64,000 bases of DNA, taken from assembly GCA_025370075.1 (NCBI GenBank), contig CP073016.1, forward strand, positions 930,001 through 994,000. The letters run 5' to 3'. The DNA comes from Chryseotalea sp. WA131a. Lineage in GTDB: Bacteria > Bacteroidota > Bacteroidia > Cytophagales > Cyclobacteriaceae. Made by a program: the position numbers and the translations under genes. This document shows, piece after piece, positions 8,836 through 16,811 of this stretch; positions within the stretch are counted from its first letter, which is position 1; every line of letters starts with the position of its first letter. The notes beneath the pieces were generated by a model. That model saw only the letters and a program-made list of their open reading frames with translations, was not told the origin of the DNA and made no database searches.

Positions 8836-9024
8836 ATGAAAATAATTAAAACTAATTTTGAAGACGACCAGCTAGGTGAAAATGAGGAAGCTTGGCTTAG
8901 GCTTACTGGAGAGCAACGCTTAGAACTAATGATGAAACAAAGAGAACTTACCCAAAAAAAAGGAGTGAATTATTCTTACAAAGGACAGAAAGTTACCGTC
9001 CAACGAGGTGAACCGCTACAATAA
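8836..9024 (+). CDS. Small charged hypothetical protein
   Basis: 62 residues, ATG start, on the same strand and 28 bp after scoB. The sequence is acidic in the first half and has a helix RLTGEQRLELMMKQRELTQKKG, ending with a short strand-like segment. I do not recognise a family. The middle resembles the conserved core of small toxin-antitoxin or nucleotidyltransferase-associated proteins, but that is not enough to name it. Codon use looks normal for the region and the frame is fully open, so it is likely real. Confidence 0.55.
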   Translation: MKIIKTNFEDDQLGENEEAWLRLTGEQRLELMMKQRELTQKKGVNYSYKGQKVTVQRGEPLQ

Positions 9025-9044
9025 AAGTTTCAATCAGTCCGCTT

Positions 9045-9080
9045 CATTTTCAAATCAACGAATTTTCAAATTTTCAAACT
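9045..9080. repeat. AT-rich TTTTCAAATT tract before gldC
   Basis: The sequence here is built from TTTTCAAAT units, the same repeat word as the right-hand tract of the four-helix-bundle cassette 0.9 kb upstream. Only one polarity is present and no four-helix-bundle gene lies next to it. Confidence 0.5.
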
Positions 9081-9086
9081 AACTGA

Positions 9087-9419
9087 ATGAAACAATCTGA
9101 AATCAATTTTAAAGTTCAACTCGATAGCAACAACGTGCCCGACAAAATTCTATGGGAAGCCACCGAAAAACCAGACCCAGGGCTTACGGAAACAAAATCC
9201 ATCAGCATTTCCTTGTGGGACCATACCCAAAAAAATACCCTCCGTATTGACTTGTGGACCAAAGACATGCCCGTGGACGAGATGAAACGGTTCTACATAG
9301 ACTGCCTGGGGGGACTAGGCCAAAGCGTACTTACTTCCACTGGCGATGAGCATATGTCCAGTGAAATCAATGCTCTTTGCGAGCGGCTGGCCAAGCATCT
9401 AAGTTCTCAAAAAGGTTAA
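9087..9419 (+). CDS. gldC: Gliding motility protein GldC
   Basis: 110 residues with the GldC pattern: SEINFKVQLDSNNVPDKILWEA, ISLWDHTQKNTLRIDLWTKDMPVDEMKRFY and a helical C-terminal half ending in LCERLAKHLSS. The stretch IDLWTKDMPVDEMK is very characteristic. GldC is a small cytoplasmic protein that contributes to Bacteroidota gliding; it lacks catalytic motifs. It stands alone here rather than in a gld cluster, as in many Cytophagia. Its presence is one of the clearest lineage markers in the window. Confidence 0.92.
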   Translation: MKQSEINFKVQLDSNNVPDKILWEATEKPDPGLTETKSISISLWDHTQKNTLRIDLWTKDMPVDEMKRFYIDCLGGLGQSVLTSTGDEHMSSEINALCERLAKHLSSQKG

Positions 9420-9458
9420 AAAAACTGACTTTATCGAAAAAAAGTTGATCAACAATCG

Positions 9459-9488
9459 TTTGTGTTTGTAGTTTTTCTCGTAGTTTTA
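9459..9488 (+). promoter_or_regulatory. Candidate Bacteroidota-type promoter for the TonB receptor
   Basis: TTTG at 9459-9462 and TAGTTTTA at 9481-9488 approximate the -33 TTTG / -7 TAnnTTTG consensus of Bacteroidota primary sigma factor promoters, with about 18 bp between them. The receptor starts 22 bp downstream. The last base of the -7 element deviates. Confidence 0.35.
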
Positions 9489-9510
9489 ACAATTAAACAA
9501 CGTAAACTTT

Positions 9511-12300
9511 ATGACTAAACTCTACTTTAAAACCGTTGTGCCGCTGATTCTCATGCTGATAGGCACAGCAAATCTACTTGCCCAATCCACTATTTCGGGC
9601 ACGGTAACCGATGGTGGCACCAAAGAAATCCTAGCCGGGGTGAATATTGTGGTGAAAGGCAAAGTGATCGGTACGATCTCCAACTCAAATGGGGAGTATA
9701 GCTTGAAAGTAAATCAAGAGCCTCCTTTCACACTCGTTTTTTCTTTTATTGGTTTCCGCAGTCAAGAAATCGAAATAAAAGACGCTAACACAACTGGCTT
9801 GAATGTTACTTTAGAAGAGGAGACTCTTCTAGGCCAAGAAGTTGTGGTTGCGGCATCTAGGGTTGAAGAAAGCATTCTAAAATCTCCAGTTACAATTGAA
9901 AAAATGGACATTTTAGCAATCAAGCAATCTGCAGCACCCGATTTTTATGACGCATTGGCCAATGTAAAAGGGGTGCAAACAGCTTCCGGTAGTTTAAACT
10001 TTACAGCTATCAATACCCGGGGTTTTGCATCTATTGCCAATACGCGTTTTGTGCAATGGGTAGACGGTATGGATACACAAGCACCTCTTCTTAACTTTCC
10101 AACTGGAAGCATCATGGGAGTTGGCGAATTGGATGCGGAAAGCATGGAATTAATACCAGGTGCGGCATCGGCACTTTATGGTCCAAATGCTTTTAATGGG
10201 ATTTTAATAATGAACAGCAAAAGTCCTTTTGACTATCAGGGGTTGAGCGCACAAGTTAAAGCTGGCGTTACAAGTTCCACTGCCGCTGGTACCGATCCAA
10301 TGACTCAATACAGCGTTCGGTATGCGAAAGCCTTCAATAACAAGTTTGCGTTTAAAGTGGGTGCATCTCTTTTGCAAGCAAAGGACTGGCTAGGAAATGA
10401 TTATAGAACAGACAGGATGAACACAGCGTCTACAGTAGACCTAAGCGGCAAGTCGAATTTTGATGGGCTTAACCTTTACGGTGATGAAAATCAAATTAAT
10501 TTAGCAGCGCTTGCGCTTCTGCCAAATTTGCCAACCGTCACACGTACCGGATTCCGAGAACAGGATCTAGTTGACAATCGGGATGCTAAAACTCTTAAGT
10601 TGGATGGTTCTTTACACTATAGGATTACCGACAAAATTGAAGTTTCTTATACCTATCGCTACGGAGGAGGAAGTTCGATCTACCAAGGGGCTGAAAAGTA
10701 TGCGTTGCGCGATTTCAATCAACAATTCCATAAAATTGAATTTAAAGGAGACAATTTCTTTTTACGCGGTTATCAATCAGCTACGGATGCAGGAAAGTCT
10801 TATAACCTCACCGCTCTTGGTACCTTCATGAATGAAACGTACAGCCCAACTAGAACAGAATGGGTTCCTTCTTTCATCTCTGCTTTTCAGGGATCAGTAC
10901 CAGGAGTTCCTGCAGCAGACGTGAATGAGGCACGCGCCTTTGCCGATAGAAATAGGCCAACCCCCGGAACTCCAGAGTTTACTAACCTAGTAGACCTTGT
11001 CAAAGCTAACTTCTTCCAAAAAACACCAACTGGCACTTTTCCAGGCGTTCAGGATGGAATAGCTCGTATTGCAGGAGGTGGTGGCTCATTTTTTGATAAC
11101 TCAAAATTGAACCACATCGAGGGTAATTATAAATTCTTTAACCAAATCAAATGGGCCGAAATACAGATAGGAGGTAATTTCCGCCAATACGACTTGTTTT
11201 CTAATGGCACGATCTTCAATGAAGCACCCGCTGACGGTGTAAATTTTTCTAGAGTGGTAATCAACGAGTTCGGTGGATATGCTCAAATAGCTAAGACTTT
11301 TGCTGAGAAATTGAAAATAACTGGCTCGCTGCGCTATGATAAAAATGAGAACTTTAACGGCCAGTTGTCGCCACGTTTGTCAGCTGTTTACGAGCTTGAT
11401 AAAAACAACAATCTACGCGCATCTTTCCAAACCGGGTTTAGAAACCCTGATACGCAAGCACAGTTTATTTTCTTCCCAACGGCTGGGCCTACACTTCTTG
11501 GTAGTGCCGAGAAAAATGCAGGAAGATATGGAGTGCATAATGGTGGGTCGTGGACTCAAAGTTCCTATGCTGCATATATCGCCTCTGGTGGATCAATAGC
11601 CACAGGTGCCCCAGTTGGAGGCAACACAAGTTTATTGGTGGAAGCAAATGTTCCGTATGTTCAACCTGAACAACTTCGTTCATTTGAATTGGGTTATAAA
11701 GGACTTGCATTCTCCAAACTATTGATCGATTTGAATGGATACTATACCTCCTATACTAATTTCTTGGGATCGCAAATTGTTGCTGCTAAATTGCCAACTA
11801 CCCATCAGGGCGTAGTATCTGCTCCAGGTAGGCTCTTCTCTCTCTACAACAATTCACCACAGGAAATTAAATCTTATGGCGTTGGTCTTGGATTAACTTA
11901 TAGCCTTCCCAAAAATTTTATTGTGAATGGAAATTACAACTGGGCAGATCTTGACGCAGAAGAAACAGCTGAGTTCAATGCCGGTTTCAATACACCAAAC
12001 AACCGCTTTAGTGTTGGAATTGGCAACCGGAAAGTGGCAAAGAATTTAGGCTTCAACGTAAATTACAGATGGCAGGAGGATTTCATTTGGGTATCCTCGT
12101 TCGGAAACAACTTGCCTGCTGTGATTCCTTCGTTTGGCGTTTTAGATGCCCAGTTGAACTACAAAGTTTCGGCAATCAAATCGATGATAAAAGTGGGAGC
12201 GACAAACTTAGGAGGAGGCGACTACCGAACCAATTTGGGTTCTCCTTTTGTGGGGCAACAGTACTACATCTCTATTACGTTTGATGAATTCTTAAATTAA
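9511..12300 (+). CDS. TonB-dependent outer-membrane receptor
   Basis: 929 residues: signal peptide to about residue 25, a carboxypeptidase-regulatory-like domain (STISGTVTDGGTKEILAGVN, to ~105), a TonB plug (~110-240, with NTRGFASIANTRFVQWVDGMD and LIPGAASALYGPNAFNGIL) and a beta barrel to the C-terminal Phe-rich strand. It would import a substrate too large for porins using TonB energy. The next gene, 22 bp downstream, is a surface-type SGNH lipoprotein, so the pair probably acts on one substrate. The barrel lacks recognisable SusC signatures; the ligand is unknown. Confidence 0.92.
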   Translation: MTKLYFKTVVPLILMLIGTANLLAQSTISGTVTDGGTKEILAGVNIVVKGKVIGTISNSNGEYSLKVNQEPPFTLVFSFIGFRSQEIEIKDANTTGLNVTLEEETLLGQEVVVAASRVEESILKSPVTIEKMDILAIKQSAAPDFYDALANVKGVQTASGSLNFTAINTRGFASIANTRFVQWVDGMDTQAPLLNFPTGSIMGVGELDAESMELIPGAASALYGPNAFNGILIMNSKSPFDYQGLSAQVKAGVTSSTAAGTDPMTQYSVRYAKAFNNKFAFKVGASLLQAKDWLGNDYRTDRMNTASTVDLSGKSNFDGLNLYGDENQINLAALALLPNLPTVTRTGFREQDLVDNRDAKTLKLDGSLHYRITDKIEVSYTYRYGGGSSIYQGAEKYALRDFNQQFHKIEFKGDNFFLRGYQSATDAGKSYNLTALGTFMNETYSPTRTEWVPSFISAFQGSVPGVPAADVNEARAFADRNRPTPGTPEFTNLVDLVKANFFQKTPTGTFPGVQDGIARIAGGGGSFFDNSKLNHIEGNYKFFNQIKWAEIQIGGNFRQYDLFSNGTIFNEAPADGVNFSRVVINEFGGYAQIAKTFAEKLKITGSLRYDKNENFNGQLSPRLSAVYELDKNNNLRASFQTGFRNPDTQAQFIFFPTAGPTLLGSAEKNAGRYGVHNGGSWTQSSYAAYIASGGSIATGAPVGGNTSLLVEANVPYVQPEQLRSFELGYKGLAFSKLLIDLNGYYTSYTNFLGSQIVAAKLPTTHQGVVSAPGRLFSLYNNSPQEIKSYGVGLGLTYSLPKNFIVNGNYNWADLDAEETAEFNAGFNTPNNRFSVGIGNRKVAKNLGFNVNYRWQEDFIWVSSFGNNLPAVIPSFGVLDAQLNYKVSAIKSMIKVGATNLGGGDYRTNLGSPFVGQQYYISITFDEFLN

Positions 12301-12322
12301 TCCCCGTAGAAAAAATTAAGCT

Positions 12323-13996
12323 ATGAAAAAGACTAAACTAATATACATCGCGCTAACAGCCTCCCTTATCGTTGGGTCGTGTAAGCAAGAACCAATCAAA
12401 CTAACTCCTCCAGAAGTTGTGACACCACCCGTTGTAACACCTTCTAAGGGTACGGCTGACTTCACGAAATTTGTAGCAATCGGTAATTCACTTACTGCAG
12501 GCTATCAAGCTGGTGCGCTGTTTACCGAAGGTCAAAAAAACTCACTTGGGGCAATCCTTGCGCAGCAGTTTGCAACTGTTGGTGGTGGAGCTTTTAACCA
12601 GCCCGACATTAATTCAGTTAATGGCTTTAACACCACAACTACCAACCCTCCAGCTGGTAGTGCTACTATTCTCGGAAGAATAGTATTGTTTGATCCAGAC
12701 GGATCTGGGCCAAGAGCGGCCGGGCCTGCCGCATTGGGAACTCCGGCAAGAACAGTAACCTGCCCTTCAACAGTTTCAACACCTGCTGTACCCGGTTCAG
12801 GTGATGCCCCTACTGCTTTTTCTGGCAATAAGGCTACACTAAATAATTTCGGGGTACCGGGTATACAACTGATACAAGCGATCATACCACAAACTGGCGG
12901 CCCACCCACTGGTAACCCAGCATTCAATCCGTTCTATCAACGATTTGCTTCAAATCCTGGAACTTCAACTATATTAGTAGATGCCGTTGCAGCCAATGGT
13001 TCGTTCTTTATGTTCTTTTTGGGTAACAATGATATACTTGGATACGCTACAACCGGTGGGTCCGGTGCTATTCCATTAACAACACTTGGAGGTGCTCCCG
13101 GGCCAGGAACTGGGTTTCAGGCTACCTATCAATCAATCATAGCCACCCTACTTGCAGCAAATCCAAATTCAAAAGGCGTTGTGGGCAACATACCAAACGT
13201 AACAAACATTCCGTTCTTTATTACGGTGAGGTTTAATGCCGTAACCCTTACATCCGAACAGGCCACTGCTCTGAATTTTGGTTTTGCTGGATATAACGCA
13301 ATACTTGATGCCATAAAGGCCAACCCTGGTCTATTGGCTTTATCTGGTTCTACTGCGGCAAACTTAGACGCTCGAAAAGTTACTTATGCTGCAGGGGCAG
13401 GTAATAGAATATTAATCGCAGAAAAGTCTCCCGAGTTCCCTGACTTAGGAGCTACCTTCGATGCGCTTCGAACCGCTGGTCAGATAACCCAAGCCCAACG
13501 AGATGGGTTGGAGCTATACAGAAGAGTAAGACAAGCCACAGCCACTGACTTAATTGCTCTTTCTGCTGGAGCCGTTCTCGGGTCATGCTTTAATAATACT
13601 CCCACTGCAATTATAGGAACGTCAGTGCCACTCGCTGATCAGTTTGTTTTGATACCCTCTGAAATTCAAGCTATTCTCACCAGAACAGCCGAGTTCAATG
13701 ATGTTATTAAAGCTGCTGCGGATAATAGTAACAACAGAATTGCTTTGGCGGACGTAAATGCAGTGTTCGCTAAACTAATAACAGATCGCCTCCAGATAAT
13801 CGATGGAGTTGCCGTCTCGCCAAGTTTTGCGCCCCCAACAGGTGTTTTCTCTGAAGATGGAGTTCACCCCAATAACAGAGGTTCTGCCTACTTGGCTAAT
13901 GTGTTCATTGATGCAATTAACGCGAAGTTTAATGCAACAATACCTCGAGCTAACTTGTCGAAGTTCAGCGGAACATTTATACCTATTAATCCTTAA
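12323..13996 (+). CDS. SGNH/GDSL-hydrolase-like lipoprotein
   Basis: 557 residues with a lipoprotein signal ending in IVGSC (Cys 20). SGNH blocks can be read: FVAIGNSLTAGYQAG (putative nucleophile Ser 56, with GNSL in place of GDSL), FLGNNDIL (block III Asn) and SEDGVHPNNRGSAYLANV near the C-terminus (block V Asp and His). The protein is longer than simple SGNH esterases, with Gly/Pro/Thr-rich insertions between blocks. It is co-directional with the TonB receptor at 22-bp spacing, so it is probably a surface esterase or lipase handing its product to the receptor. A strong terminator follows. Confidence 0.82.
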   Translation: MKKTKLIYIALTASLIVGSCKQEPIKLTPPEVVTPPVVTPSKGTADFTKFVAIGNSLTAGYQAGALFTEGQKNSLGAILAQQFATVGGGAFNQPDINSVNGFNTTTTNPPAGSATILGRIVLFDPDGSGPRAAGPAALGTPARTVTCPSTVSTPAVPGSGDAPTAFSGNKATLNNFGVPGIQLIQAIIPQTGGPPTGNPAFNPFYQRFASNPGTSTILVDAVAANGSFFMFFLGNNDILGYATTGGSGAIPLTTLGGAPGPGTGFQATYQSIIATLLAANPNSKGVVGNIPNVTNIPFFITVRFNAVTLTSEQATALNFGFAGYNAILDAIKANPGLLALSGSTAANLDARKVTYAAGAGNRILIAEKSPEFPDLGATFDALRTAGQITQAQRDGLELYRRVRQATATDLIALSAGAVLGSCFNNTPTAIIGTSVPLADQFVLIPSEIQAILTRTAEFNDVIKAAADNSNNRIALADVNAVFAKLITDRLQIIDGVAVSPSFAPPTGVFSEDGVHPNNRGSAYLANVFIDAINAKFNATIPRANLSKFSGTFIPINP

Positions 13997-14013
13997 TTGT
14001 CTTCCGTTATTTT

Positions 14014-14037
14014 AAAAAGGGCTTCGGCCCTTTTTTT
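14014..14037 (+). terminator. Rho-independent terminator after the TonB receptor/SGNH pair
   Basis: AAAAAGGGC, a TTCG tetraloop and GCCCTTTTTTT form a near-ideal stem and T tail 18 bp after the SGNH stop. Confidence 0.9.
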
Positions 14038-14070
14038 ATTGCTCAACTATTTTCAAGTCATTTACGCTTT

Positions 14071-14107
14071 ACTCAATACTTTGAGTATTTTTACTCAATA
14101 TATTGAG
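14071..14107 (+). promoter_or_regulatory. Two palindromes directly before the DUF4143 ATPase
   Basis: ACTCAA TACT TTGAGT (14071-14086) and the perfect palindrome CTCAATATATTGAG (14094-14107) lie 8 bp apart and end 4 bp before the ATG at 14112. ACTCAATA occurs in both. The arrangement looks like a double operator, possibly for autorepression, or a recognition site for mobilisation. Confidence 0.5.
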
Positions 14108-14111
14108 CAAA

Positions 14112-15302
14112 ATGTCAAATGTATTCATTCGCACTCATTATCAACAAGTTGTAGATAGGCTAAACGAACCAAGAAAGTTCATTCAGGCTATCTATGGCCC
14201 TCGTCAGGTGGGGAAAACCACTGTTGTAACACAAGTCTTAAGGGGCTTAAAAACCCCGCATTTGTTTGTCTCAGCCGATGACACGAACTCTAATCCTGCA
14301 TGGATTGACTTGCAATGGGATACCGCGCGCCAACGCGCCAAGCAATTGGAATCAGCCGATTTTATATTAGTCATTGACGAGATTCAAAAAATTGGCAATT
14401 GGAGTGAAGCGGTCAAAAAGAATTGGGACTTGGATACTCAACAAGGAACAGCCATCAAAGTTTTGCTGTTGGGATCCTCCCGTCTATTGCTACAACAAGG
14501 CCTGACGGAGTCTTTAGCAGGTCGATTCGAATCCATTTTCATGGGGCATTGGACGTTCCCAGAAATGAATGCAGCTTTTGGCTGGGATGCCAACACCTAC
14601 ACTTGGTTTGGAGGCTATCCGGGAGCCGCATCACTAATCAATGACCCAGAAAGATGGAGAAACTACGTTTCGGATTCACTCATAGAATCCAGTATTTCGC
14701 GCGACATATTGATGCTGACACGTGTTGATAAGCCCGCCTTGATGCGAAAGCTCTTTGAATTGGGATGCACGTACTCTGGTCAGATTTTGTCCTACACCAA
14801 AATGCAAGGACAATTGCAAGATGTTGGAAACACTACTACGCTCGCCAACTACTTGCACCTGCTTGATACCGCAGGGTTACTAGGCGGGCTTGAAAAATTT
14901 TCTTCTAACAAATTGTCCGTGCGTAGCTCTAGCCCCAAATTTCAAGTTCACAATAATGCCCTGTTAGCAGTGCAACGCTCGGAGACACTAAGCGAAGCTC
15001 TTTCAAAGCCTGAATTGTGGGGTCGCTTTGTAGAGTCTTCCATCGGAGCATTTCTGATCAACGAATCGCTTCGCGACAAGTTTAATGTGCACTATTGGAG
15101 GCACCGAAACCACGAAGTAGATTTTGTGTTGGAACAACGCGGCAAAGTAATTGGATTGGAGATCAAAAGTGGCGCAAAACAAAAAGCCTCTGGGATGGCA
15201 GCCTTTCAAAAAGAAATGAGCCCAGACAAAGTCTTTTTGATCGGCAGTAGCGCTTTGCCCTGGGAAGAATTTTTACGAATGCGTCCTGCCGAATTATTCT
15301 AG
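14112..15302 (+). CDS. AAA ATPase with C-terminal DUF4143 domain
   Basis: I prefer the ATG at 14112 to the TTG at 14103, which lies inside a palindrome. The protein (396 residues) has a Walker A motif GPRQVGKTT at 29-37, a Walker B FILVIDEIQKI near 85-95, a sensor segment VLLLGSSRLLLQ, and the C-terminal DUF4143 nuclease-like block EVDFVLEQRGKVIGLEIKSG. Such ATPases are scattered across bacteria and archaea and appear mobile; their role is unproven. Its 3' end overlaps convergent metF by 4 bp. Confidence 0.88.
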   Translation: MSNVFIRTHYQQVVDRLNEPRKFIQAIYGPRQVGKTTVVTQVLRGLKTPHLFVSADDTNSNPAWIDLQWDTARQRAKQLESADFILVIDEIQKIGNWSEAVKKNWDLDTQQGTAIKVLLLGSSRLLLQQGLTESLAGRFESIFMGHWTFPEMNAAFGWDANTYTWFGGYPGAASLINDPERWRNYVSDSLIESSISRDILMLTRVDKPALMRKLFELGCTYSGQILSYTKMQGQLQDVGNTTTLANYLHLLDTAGLLGGLEKFSSNKLSVRSSSPKFQVHNNALLAVQRSETLSEALSKPELWGRFVESSIGAFLINESLRDKFNVHYWRHRNHEVDFVLEQRGKVIGLEIKSGAKQKASGMAAFQKEMSPDKVFLIGSSALPWEEFLRMRPAELF

Positions 15303-16255
15303 AACAACTGCTTGGCAATTTTATAAATCGGATCTGATTTGCCCATAGAATAGAAGTGCACCAAAGGCACACCAAACTTCATGAGTTCTTTGGATTGATT
15401 TACACACCATTCTATTCCTAATTGCTTTACGGCTACGTTGTCTTTGCACTTCTCTATTTCATCGGCAAGTTCTTCAGGCAGGTCTATGTGGAAAATCGTT
15501 GGGAGAACATTGGCCTGAACCTTTGCGGTAATTGGCTTAATGCCCGGAATGATAGGGACGGTGATTCCCGTTTCTCTGCATTTGTCTACAAACTCAAAAT
15601 AGGCTTTGTTTTCGAAAAACATTTGAGTAACAATGTACTCTGCACCCAAGTCCACCTTGTTCTTTAAAAATTTCAAATCTGTCTTTAGATTAGGCGCGGA
15701 AAAATGTTTCTCGGGATAGCCAGATACACCAATGCAAAAATTAGTTGGTGTAGCATGTTGTAGCTCCTCATCAATAAACTTGCCGTTGTTCATGTTCACA
15801 ATTTGTTCCACCAATTCAGATGCATAGCGGTGGCCATCCGGTTCGGGTATAAATTTAGCTTCAGATTTAATGGCATCTCCCTGTAGCGCCAACACATTAT
15901 CAATGCCTAAAAACTGTAAATCAATCAATGCATTTTCTGTCTCTTCTCTATTAAAGCCGCCACAAATAATGTGAGGCACCGTATCGACCTTGTAGTGATT
16001 TTGAATGGCCGCGCAAATGCCAACCGTTCCAGGTCGTTTGCGGGTAGATCTTTTCTCTAATAGCCCATTCTCTTTTTTCTTGTACACATACTCTTCTCTG
16101 TGATACGTCACATCAATAAATGGAGGTTTGAATTCCATCAATGGATCCATGTTATCAAACAAGGTTCTGATATTTTCGCCCTTCAAAGGCGGAAGAATTT
16201 CAAGACTAAAAAGGGTTTTGCCGTTGGCGTTCTTTATGTGATCGATTACTTTCAT
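15299..16255 (-). CDS. metF: Methylenetetrahydrofolate reductase
   Basis: 318 residues with the MTHFR pattern: FSLEILPPLKGENI (flavin-pocket Glu at the N-terminus), DVTYHRE, NHYKVDTVPHIICGG, LALQGDA, IGVSGYPEKH, VTQMFFEN and PIIPGIKPI. It reduces methylene-THF to methyl-THF, the donor used by MetH, whose genes lie upstream on the same strand. The four genes form a likely operon under the SAM riboswitch near 20.7 kb, although a four-helix-bundle gene and repeat tracts intervene. Confidence 0.95.
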   Translation of the reverse strand: MKVIDHIKNANGKTLFSLEILPPLKGENIRTLFDNMDPLMEFKPPFIDVTYHREEYVYKKKENGLLEKRSTRKRPGTVGICAAIQNHYKVDTVPHIICGGFNREETENALIDLQFLGIDNVLALQGDAIKSEAKFIPEPDGHRYASELVEQIVNMNNGKFIDEELQHATPTNFCIGVSGYPEKHFSAPNLKTDLKFLKNKVDLGAEYIVTQMFFENKAYFEFVDKCRETGITVPIIPGIKPITAKVQANVLPTIFHIDLPEELADEIEKCKDNVAVKQLGIEWCVNQSKELMKFGVPLVHFYSMGKSDPIYKIAKQLF

Positions 16256-16296
16256 GTGTTGATGTGTTAATGTTTTAACGTGTTAAAATGTTGATG
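16256..16296. repeat. GTGTTGATG-type tract between metF and the four-helix-bundle gene
   Basis: A run of GTGTTGAT/GTGTTAATG/GTGTTAAAATGTTGATG words fills the whole gap. GTGTTAATG at 16264-16272 is the exact complement of CATTAACAC at 16687-16695 on the far side of the gene, so the tracts form inverted flanks. Confidence 0.6.
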
Positions 16297-16665
16297 TTAC
16301 TTTTTGTTTCGTAGATAACGAATGAGGGCGAGAGTTATACTTTTGGTTTCTTCTGCTTTCTTACTTATCTCCATTATCTTATCTTCCGGTAAATAGTTTA
16401 AATCGATTAACACATAGGTGATGCTTTTTACTTCCATCGCGGAACTTTGCGCAATCTCCAAGAATCGGATAAACTCTTTATCGCTTGCCCTGCCAAATCC
16501 CTCAGCAATATTATTCATTGTCGACAAGGCTGCCCTTCTAATTTGACTTTTCGTGTCAAAATCTTTAACAAACTTCCCATCTTCACAAGCTACATATACC
16601 ATTTTCACTAGCTCTCTCGCTGCCTGCCAACATTTCAAGTCCTCAAACTTCTCAATCTTTGCCAC
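16297..16665 (-). CDS. Four-helix-bundle protein (S23 family), second copy
   Basis: 122 residues with FEDLKCWQAARELVKMVYVACEDG, IRRAALSTMNNIAEGFGRASDKEFIRFLEIAQSSAMEVKSITYVLIDLNYL and a last helix rich in Ile/Leu. This is the same fold family as the gene at 7.75 kb but clearly diverged from it. It lies inside the met operon between metH and metF, with inverted simple-sequence tracts on both sides. No function is known for free-standing members. Confidence 0.88.
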   Translation of the reverse strand: MAKIEKFEDLKCWQAARELVKMVYVACEDGKFVKDFDTKSQIRRAALSTMNNIAEGFGRASDKEFIRFLEIAQSSAMEVKSITYVLIDLNYLPEDKIMEISKKAEETKSITLALIRYLRNKK

Positions 16666-16686
16666 GACTAAAAATTATTCTAGAGA

Positions 16687-16811
16687 CATTAACACTTGGT
16701 AACCTTAACACTTCAACACTTCAACACCTCAACACTTCAACACCTCAACACTTCAACACTTCAACACTTCAACACTTCAACACTTCAACACATTAATACT
16801 TCCACACCTCA
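16687..16811. repeat. AACACTTC octamer tandem array before the four-helix-bundle gene
   Basis: About a dozen head-to-tail copies of AACACTTC (variant AACACCTC) with degenerate ends. The array supplies the TGA stop of the metH C-part gene (16809-16811) and lies just upstream of the four-helix-bundle start on the minus strand. The uniform 8-bp period suggests slippage expansion. Confidence 0.85.

Noticed and set aside
12532..12927. Minus-strand 131-residue ORF inside the SGNH gene
   Set aside because: Antisense shadow rich in Gly/Pro/Ala with no homology pattern; the sense gene has clear SGNH blocks.
16687..16811. Octamer array read as a coding sequence (threonine/glutamine/histidine-rich ORF)
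   Set aside because: The plus-strand ORF is a direct product of the AACACTTC repeat and overlaps the metH stop; no start context or homology.
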